A DNA stretch of 64,000 bases. Origin: Stereocaulon alpinum (taxonomy: Eukaryota; Ascomycota; Lecanoromycetes; Lecanorales; Stereocaulaceae). The stretch spans positions 620,001-684,000 of the forward strand of contig JAEUBA010000007.1 in assembly GCA_018257865.1 (NCBI GenBank), in the 5' to 3' direction. Under the pieces are notes generated by a model. It worked only from the letters and a program-made list of their open reading frames with translations, was not told where the DNA came from and did no database searches. Below, piece by piece: positions 57,261-64,000 of this stretch. The position numbers were made by a program, and so were the translations under genes. Position 1 is the first letter of the stretch. Every line of letters begins with the position of its first letter.

Positions 57261-57413
57261 ATATTCTTCTTATTAAATATTTATAATTTAATTTATAATA
57301 TATTATATAAAGTTAAATATAAGAAAACTTATCTAGTGAGAGATATACTTAATTATATAGAATAAGGGAATATCTATTAAAATATTATAAGTATACTAAG
57401 TACTATAAAGGTG
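57261..57413. mobile_element. Short RIP-damaged repeat relic
   Basis: About 150 bp made almost wholly of A/T with TATAAT/TTATAT runs and practically no CpA or TpG. It is abruptly bounded by normal sequence, like the DNA in the main transposon nest. No ends or target duplication are identifiable, so the element type is unknown. Confidence 0.45.
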
Positions 57414-57925
57414 TAGGATCAAGGGCGTCGGTCAAGAGATAGTAGTAGCAGAATAGCAAGCGCAAGGATACTGTATATAAGACGGAGGTAGAAGACTGCA
57501 ATGGGTTGGCCCACTGGTGGTCTAGCTGTACCTACGTGAGATCCCTAAACCTGCTGGCCATAGGTGCATAGATTATACTCCCGCCAACGCGGCCGGAGGG
57601 ACTCCCACCACAGACTGAAATCACCTAGCACATGTTCAATAAATGAAAATTGGTAGGCTCGGATCGTGCGCACACGTTCTGTTGGAGATGTAGCTACGGA
57701 AGGTCCCTATTCTTTTTCGGCGCCGACAGAAGTGGGCCTCACGTAGTTTAGTGTATCAGAGGACCCTGAACAGACGTAGTGATTTGCGTTGTTGCTTTTA
57801 CTCGTGCAGACAGGGAGTAGGCACCTTTATGCAGGGACTTTTGTGAACGGAAAGAAGCTCGTCCCACCTAAGCTTCTAGAATCAATAGCAAAAGGCCCCA
57901 AGAAGCCCCTACATTTGCCGCGACC

Positions 57926-58333
57926 TTGGAAATTACAAGCTTCATACCCGAAACCAAATCTAGGCAGATTTATCCACGATATGCTAGAGGCATGGCAAAG
58001 AAGTATAAGAGGACTATTGCAGCAAAAGCCCCAGTCAGACAGAGAGGGGCATTATATCCACCGGATTACAGTTTCATTGGACTTAGTGGAAGCTGTTCTT
58101 CTTCTCGAGGCTGCGGACTCGAGGGAGGAGCATATATGAGGAACGAAGATTACTCGATCTGCGATAAAGATTGTGGGTGGTGCGGGCATTGCATGGGTGG
58201 AATTGATATTGACTGTCAGAGTCTGTTGGGAGAGAATAGATTCACAAAATGGTTAAAGGACGAAGGAGGGAGAACCGCTGTGAAGAGGTACTGGGTGGAA
58301 ACAGAAGTCGAAGTCAAGTTCCCGAGGTCTTGA
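57926..58333 (+). CDS. Possible Cys-rich hypothetical protein
   Basis: The frame ends with a Gly/Cys-rich block, SGSCSSSRGCGLEGG..., ICDKDCGWCGHCMGG, followed by a more ordinary charged C terminus (TKWLKDEGGRTAVKRYWVETE). Met codons at 57983 and later are alternative starts. An overlapping frame upstream (57789-58139) may hold a 5' exon, but no clear splice pair was found. No known domain. Confidence 0.3.
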   Translation: MEITSFIPETKSRQIYPRYARGMAKKYKRTIAAKAPVRQRGALYPPDYSFIGLSGSCSSSRGCGLEGGAYMRNEDYSICDKDCGWCGHCMGGIDIDCQSLLGENRFTKWLKDEGGRTAVKRYWVETEVEVKFPRS

Positions 58334-58647
58334 TGCGAATAAGCGGTTCTCTTGAGTAAATTCCCATCAACAGCCTCGCCCTCATATAGAAACGGTAGAA
58401 AAGAAAGAAATGGAATGACGAATATGGCCGATGACAAGTTGGACGTAGGGAATGCTTTCGTGCCCACTGCGTATCAATAGCGTGCAAATATCCAAGGACC
58501 ATGTGCGGTACCGCAAAATAAAGCAGGCTAATTGTATCATCTTTAGTAACCCCGTCAAGGCTGCCCTATAGCAGCGCCTGGGAATTCCGCAGTGAATGCG
58601 TCATTGTAATTCCCTAGCGGTACAACAATTAGTACTTGACCGCTTTT
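58334..58647. other. Intergenic spacer
   Basis: About 310 bp downstream of the peroxidase stop codon. Nothing recognised. Confidence 0.4.
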
Positions 58648-60403
58648 TCAAGTCTTCAATTTTGGAGGAAGCTCACCGATCTTAGCACACGAAGGATCGA
58701 CGTAAGGGCCGATCTCAGATTGCAGGAGACTCAAAGCACCACTAAGCGCGCTTCCCAAGGCCTCGCTTCTCAAGAAGTCCGGTACCACTGCCAAGGTGAG
58801 TTGATAGAAAAAGCAAACGAACTTTGTCGGATTTGTGAGATCAGAGGTCTGGTACGCGCCACCAGTGATGTTGCCAAGATCAGCTCCAGTAAAGCTGTTT
58901 ACTGTACCAGTGTTGCCGCCGACAGAAACGGCTTCGGGGACCACAGCAGCCATTTGGACCAGGTCTTCGGCGAAGGAGGCAGGGCTGTATTCATTCACAA
59001 CGCCAAGAGGACGGCGATACCAGTTGTCCGGGATGCGCTCGTGGCCGGGTGTCCAGGTCAATGTGCCGTCTGCGGCTTCGGTGATGGCGAAGAAGGATTT
59101 GAGAGTCTCCTTGTCGAGAATGCCGTTTGGGTATTGGGTGGAGTGATTGGACATCAAAGCCGCTACATGAGTTTCAAAAAGCTGTTTCTCGTAGTATCCC
59201 GGGGACTACATACGAATGAAAGTATGCGCCGCGTTGGCCACTGCAAGCCCCGCGAATGGCGCCAGATAGAAATAAGGGTTGGTGCTCTCAGAATTGTCAA
59301 AGGTATACTGGCGATGCTTGATGCTATCTGATAGTCAGTGCTTGTGTGTTACAGTAGAAATTCTGGGCTCACAGGATACTCAAGTCGTAGTTTGGAGTAG
59401 CCGCATCTTTTTGCAGGTCGTAGAGGGCCTGGAATTTTTCGACACGCACGCTCTATAAACAGATTCTATTAGCAGTTTCTAATCAATAACGTAGTAAATT
59501 TCGTAGAAGCCATACGCTAACATCTCCATTATAGAGGTAGTAATCTGGACTGTGATTAGTGGCGTGACTCCGATGGAAGCGGAAGATAAGATACCGCCGC
59601 GCGCGACACTAGAGTCGCTTTCATATTTATTGTGACTTCCTGAGAGACCATCGCCGGCACCGAGTATCGGAGACGTCAAGGTCTGGGGCTGCTTGCCACC
59701 GATACTCCAAGTATCTCCCCTGATAATGAATTAGGGACGATAAGCATGATATTGAGCACCGAAATCTTACACAACATCACCATCGACGAGCGTAGCATAC
59801 ACCGTCAACGGAACCCCAAAATTAGGAGCAAGACCTAGAATTCCCACGTAAGCTACGAATTGAAAGCGGGGACACAGGTATTGGCCAACCGTAGACTTTC
59901 TCCGTCGCAGTGGCTCCGACAGTCAATGGGACAATTCCACTATGCGGAAAGTAGCCATGGTTGGCAAGAGCGTTGAGGCCAGGACAGGGACCTCGTATCT
60001 GCTCGCCGTTTCGCAGTCAGTGGTGCCATGTAAAGGTGTCTCAGGAGTGTTGGTCTATGTCTAAGGAAGTATGCCATGAAGAAAATCCACCAGGAACATG
60101 TCTCGCCAGTCCCGACAATCCACGAACAGGTTATACTAGTGCGAAAAGACTTACATCACCCGGGCCTGGTGCAACCCATTCGTACTGGCCAGTGACATCA
60201 ATTAATTGGTTTTCGTTGAAAGTAGTAAACGGAGTATTGCCAGCGCCACTCTGTCTCTTTTCTTCCTTGGCGTGGTAAGCGTCTCGCTTCTCGAGATGTT
60301 GTGCCAGAAATTTAGGGTCTTTGAGGGCTCTCTCAGCATAGGGGCAGATGGCCTGGGTGTTAGTCGCAAGGAGAATGCCTGCGAGTGCAAGAACTGACTT
60401 CAT
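58648..60403 (-). CDS. Secreted heme-thiolate peroxidase (chloroperoxidase/peroxygenase family)
   Basis: Secreted heme enzyme of the chloroperoxidase-like family, using H2O2 to halogenate or oxygenate substrates. Eight proposed exons (60403-60155, 59998-59890, 59834-59771, 59719-59595, 59544-59516, 59452-59373, 59323-59214, 59162-58648) give 426 aa with all phases consistent. A signal peptide (MKSVLALAGILLATNTQA) is clear. The proximal heme ligand motif is RGPCPGLNALANHGYFPHSG, with Cys near residue 88. The distal side appears as KYESDSSVARGD followed by YYLYNGDVS; that RGD needs the splice to 59544. Also typical are TFDNSESTNPYFYLAPFAGLAVANAA and ALMSNHSTQYPNGILDKETLKSFFAI. Related fungal enzymes include peroxygenases and the StcC-type peroxidase. 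The substrate is unknown. Confidence 0.9.
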
Positions 60404-61952
60404 CGTAAAAAAACAATTCTTGTCAATTGGGTTGCGGATATTTTGCAGAAGGCGATATGCCTTTATTGCTGCGGACACGAGAATGATTTTATACCTTTGT
60501 AATGATCGAGCTTGCAGACCACTTCTAGATGACGTTAGATGACGAAATCTGCACTATAGGGGGCATTCGCTCTGGAATGGCACATGGGGACTTGCTCATC
60601 TTGGGACCAACAAAGTATCAGCGTCTTCATTAGCGATATAAGGAGGTTGTAATCGCAAGATCTGCATCGAAATCGGCCCTTTCTGTGCATTGCACTAACG
60701 ACTGGTAGGTCAGGGTAGCCCTTGAAGGCTGTTGTTGCTGGCCGAAAGCGCAAAGCGCTGCTACTTGCGGATATTATCGCCTTAGCTCATTGCTGAACAC
60801 GGTATGTAAAAGGCCACTTCCAGATATAGTGTGGGTCCCCTGGTTTAGCGGATACTACGCTCGCTGTGGCTTTTGATATATGCCTAGGGCCAGTAACGTG
60901 AAACCCACACGAGGCGCGCATCATTGCACAGGGAGAACAAGCGTTCGTACTCTAAGGGGACGCATTGATTGGACCTCCAATAGCACGCAGAAAAACGTGT
61001 GGAATGCATCGAATGGCGTGCTTTCGCCTTCGAGGTGATCCGCTAACCGAAGTGGGGGAGCTCAGATACTAACAATCGTGACTGACTAACCTGGACGAAA
61101 AGGGAAATTGATCCATGCAAGTCTGAAGCTTCATCCAGGCCTCGAGCATACACACTCGTCTTTCCCCACGATTCGTGGAACATCCCATTAGATATGGGGC
61201 AATGTCTCATGCAAGATGAATCCAATCAAGACACAAATGGTAAGTCTTTGGAGGGATGCTGTGGAGACAACCACTGCCTTAGTCTGGATGAAACGGGATG
61301 TTAGGCTACCTGCGAGCGATGAAAAAAGGCATGCAGACCGCAAAGAGACGTAGAACGAGCAAGATAATTCAGGCACTGAGTATGATCTGTGCCTGTGCAG
61401 ATCTGGCAACAGGGGTTTAGATGAACGGTAGGCGAAGGAGCGTTCGTGCTTATTGCATCCAACGCAGCACTTCGTAAATAGGCGTATGGTGAGCACCGAC
61501 GTGTCTGCTTTCGGTGTGGGCAAAGCGAGGCATGGAGCATTCCCCGATCAAGCAAGGGTCTACGACTTCCATTAGTCTCTACCAATTCGGCTTACTGGTC
61601 AACATATCTATAGGTACTCAAAAAGCGCTCATGCAGAGCTCGTGACTTGATCTGGCAGTTGATATAGATTTTGGCGTCAAACCAGATCATGTTAACATAT
61701 GATGCATCTAAGCACCTTCAATACTAAGATGGACATCTAATTAGATAAGATGCAACGGGGTTATTGCTTGTAGTAGATGTTCGCGCCAAGCCACCTTTCC
61801 GAAAATGGCTAGGCAAAATTACCAAGGCACAGCGACATCTCAGTGGGCGTCCATCGCATCCTCCATAATGTGCACGTACTCCAGATCATGCATCAGCAGA
61901 TACGTAGGACTGTTCGACTGCAAATAGCGCTTCCTGCATTAAATCTATTAGA
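60404..61952. other. Intergenic, peroxidase upstream region
   Basis: About 1.5 kb between the peroxidase start and the monooxygenase stop. Several short frames exist on both strands but none has a recognisable domain or intron pattern. Confidence 0.4.
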
Positions 61953-63561
61953 CTAACTCCTGGCATCCCTCGTTTTGTACACATCGCCCGTCAGGCTGAT
62001 CTCGAATGCCTCGTCCTTTCCACGACCCTCCTCCTCCAGCTTCCGCACAAGAGCGAGCACTTGCTCGCCAAATTGTCGAATCTCATGATCATAATGGAGG
62101 AAAGCGACCAGAAGAATGTCTACGCCTAGGGACTTAAGTAATAGGATACGGTCGGCAATTTGTTGTGGGGTGCCAATCAGTTTGGTCTTGAAGCCGTCGT
62201 TGTACTGCACAAGGTCTTCGAACTTGGAGTCTGCCCACATCCCCGTCTTGTTGAAGGTTGATGCACCCGCATTCTTCACCGCATCTCCGAAAGCTTCAAC
62301 GGCTTCTTTGTTTGCTTTGCCTTGGATCTCTTGTAGCACGCGAACCGCTTCCTCTTCGCTCTCTCGAGCAATGATAAATCCGTTGACTGCAAACTTGACC
62401 TGACCTTCACGGCCGTGCTGCTTTGCGCGCTCTTTAACGTCCTTGATCTGCATCTGGAAGCCTTCGAGGGTGTTGCCATTCATGAAGTAGTAGTCCGAAC
62501 CGGCCGCTGCATTCTCTCGCGCATCTATGGAGTTCCCACCTTGGAATATTTCAGGGTATGGCCGACCTGGTCTGGACAATGGCTTCGGCTTGAGAGCATA
62601 ATCGTGGAATTGGTAAAAGTCGCCGCTGAAGTTGAACTGGTCTTGGGTCCAGATGCCCTTCAGGCAAGCTATGAATTCTCTGCTTCGGCGATATCTCTCT
62701 GCATGGTCGAGCCACCACTGGCCAATGGACTGATCGATGTTATGAAGTCAGCATTGCCATTGTGAGATGTGCCATGAGCCGCAAGATATCTGAAAGCAGT
62801 GTCTCTGGAGCAGACACTGCTAAGACAAGTCTTGCCACTTCAATAAAGAAATCACCAGGTAAACAAGAGTTCAGTTAAACCTACTGTGAATTCTTGCTTA
62901 AACCATCCTGAGACAACGTTCACCGCAGTACGACCCTTGCTGTAGTTATCGATACTGGCAATCTGTTTCGCAGCTACTGCTGGGTTCCATGGACCTGGTA
63001 GTAATGCTGCCATCACAATAAGTCTCTCCGTGTGATGTAGTAGTGCCTGCGAGAATGATACAGATTCGTGCTGATTTTCCTACGAGCTATTAGCCAAACT
63101 TGACTAATACGAAAGAGAGGTAGCAATGCACAGCTCCGTATCCGGCCATAAAGCGTATCTGAGTCAGAGCATACTCGAAGCCGTATCGCTCCGCAGTTTT
63201 GGCATAGCCTGCATTGGACTCAAGGTCCCACTTGGTCCGCTGCGCTATTTTCGAAATCACCAAACCCCCCGAGACGTTGGGGACCCAGTACCTGTTCAGT
63301 CGTTATTCAGCTCCACGTCCTACGCCTGTAGTGCTGCACTTACGCGAATTTGATCCTGGATGGATCGACGTTGAGCTTGTCAGCATATTCGATGCTGTCA
63401 ATGCTGCATTCAGTGTCGTTAGCTCCATTTATGGGCGCATGGCTCTTGAGATCCTTCGTAGTCTCTGTCTCGATTGGGACAACTAGGCGCTTTCCGGAAA
63501 CGGTCCCGCTCCTCAGCTTATCCAAGGCTGTATTGATACCTTCCAGGCCTCCGTCCGCAAC
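61953..63561 (-). CDS. FMNH2-dependent monooxygenase, luciferase-like (SfnG/dimethylsulfone monooxygenase type)
   Basis: Flavin-dependent monooxygenase of the bacterial luciferase superfamily; relatives split C-S bonds of sulfones or sulfonates to release sulfur. Exons on the minus strand run up to 63344, then 63291-63132, 63079-62885 and 62729-61953. Readable blocks are KFAYWVPNVSGGLVISKIAQRT, YALTQIRFMAGYGAENQHESVSFSQALL, ALLPGPWNPAVAAKQIASIDNYSKGRTAVNVVSGWFKQEF, WWLDHAERYRRSREFI and PEIFQGGNS, all close to the SfnG pattern. The conserved domain begins near 63405 (SIDSIEYADKL). No ATG precedes it in frame; the frame stays open to a TAG at 63562-63564 and upstream is the C terminus of the adjoining MDR oxidoreductase. 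The start is therefore undefined: fusion, lost start codon, or a missed 5' exon. Confidence 0.82.
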
Positions 63562-64000
63562 CTAAACGTCCGGGGGTTGCAAGATCTGCGCCACTAGAAG
63601 TTCCTCCAGCCAAATCATGGACTGCTCTCCGATAGCTGGTACACTATGGAAGACTTTTATGGGAACAGTGTGGTACTTGATGCCAGCAAGTCTTTCCTTT
63701 GGTAGACCCGTCAAACCAACCAGATGTCCCTGCTTGCCTCCAGTCGAGCTTTGCAAACTTCCTTGCAGGTGTGTGGCTGTATCCTTACCAACAGTGTCCA
63801 AGGCCAGCCGTAGCTCCCCCTTTGTTACAGTGCGGATGATTTGGATAGCTCGAGCCGGATCCTGTCTATCAACCAAGACGTCTGCACCTAGGTCGATAAG
63901 CCGTGCTCCGTGGCGAACGGAATCTGCAATGACAATGACCCGCAAGCCTATCAATTTGGCGAGCTGAAGTGCTACTAAGCCAGTACTCGACGACGCTAAA
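63562..64000 (-). CDS. MDR (zinc-type alcohol dehydrogenase-like) oxidoreductase, partial at window edge, with premature TAG
   Basis: Medium-chain dehydrogenase/reductase, the C-terminal two thirds only; the 5' part lies beyond 64000. The frame begins LASSSTGLVALQLAKLIGLRVIVIADS, the Rossmann NAD(P)H-binding start, and continues DLGADVLVDRQDPARAIQIIRTVT, LRLALDTVGKDTATHL and GQHSTGG-like loops (SSTGGKQGHLVGLTGLP). It ends LLVAQILQPPDV at TAG (63562-63564). The same frame carries on directly as VADGGLEGINTALDKLRSGTVSGKRLVVPIE (to about 63484), the family's normal C-terminal end. The TAG is thus a premature stop about 30 codons short. It resembles a C-to-T change of CAG, as RIP makes, but a single case proves nothing. 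Confidence 0.8.
   Translation of the reverse strand, partial: LASSSTGLVALQLAKLIGLRVIVIADSVRHGARLIDLGADVLVDRQDPARAIQIIRTVTKGELRLALDTVGKDTATHLQGSLQSSTGGKQGHLVGLTGLPKERLAGIKYHTVPIKVFHSVPAIGEQSMIWLEELLVAQILQPPDV

Noticed and set aside
1..64000. tRNA or rRNA genes
   Set aside because: No cloverleaf with a GTTCRANNC T-loop and matching stems was found by eye; a tRNAscan run would be decisive.

Overview
The window is nuclear DNA from a filamentous ascomycete (Pezizomycotina, probably Dothideomycetes; this is inference from gene style). Genes are split by short GT..AG introns (about 48-156 nt) with CTAAC/CTGAC-like branch sites. Single-copy fungal housekeeping genes alternate on both strands. One block carries the mutation pattern of repeat-induced point mutation (RIP): very AT-rich, dense in-frame stops, almost no CpA or TpG. 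No tRNA, rRNA or CRISPR array was recognised.

Left arm (1-26.6 kb): SLC25 mitochondrial carrier (-), GT8 glycosyltransferase (+), a decayed small ORF, CDC14 phosphatase (-) divergent from the KEOPS subunit PCC1 (+), a long fungal protein of unknown role (-), a 912-aa disordered protein (+), NAD kinase (-), exosome subunit RRP46 (-) head to head with the PP2A activator RRD1/PTPA (+), a small inverted-repeat element, and a three-exon membrane protein with an internal 54-bp duplication (-).

Centre (26.8-42.1 kb): a nest of transposons that resolves to the base. The outer element has long terminal inverted repeats and a TA target duplication. Inside it is a chromodomain Ty3/gypsy element (A, minus, 365-bp LTRs, duplication GCTAG). 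A second chromodomain gypsy element (B, plus, 222-bp LTRs, duplication CCTTA) has split one LTR of A. A 5'-truncated LINE (minus, 13-bp duplication) sits in A. The gypsy elements are ruined by RIP; the LINE and the outer edges much less.

Right arm (42.1-64 kb): a fungal hypothetical protein (-) divergent from the peroxisomal E2 PEX4 (+), a mitochondrial PPR-like protein (-), an MSS116-type DEAD-box helicase (-) divergent from nine-exon ORC3 (+), a helical-repeat protein (-), a PD-(D/E)XK-like protein (-), a secreted heme-thiolate peroxidase (-), an SfnG-like flavin monooxygenase (-) and a window-truncated MDR oxidoreductase (-). The last two share one reading frame, broken only by a TAG.

Exon structures were assembled by hand from splice sites and reading phase and are predictions. 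The housekeeping genes do not form a pathway. The peroxidase, flavin monooxygenase and MDR genes lie together on one strand and may be a small catabolic or secondary-metabolism group, but that is inference.
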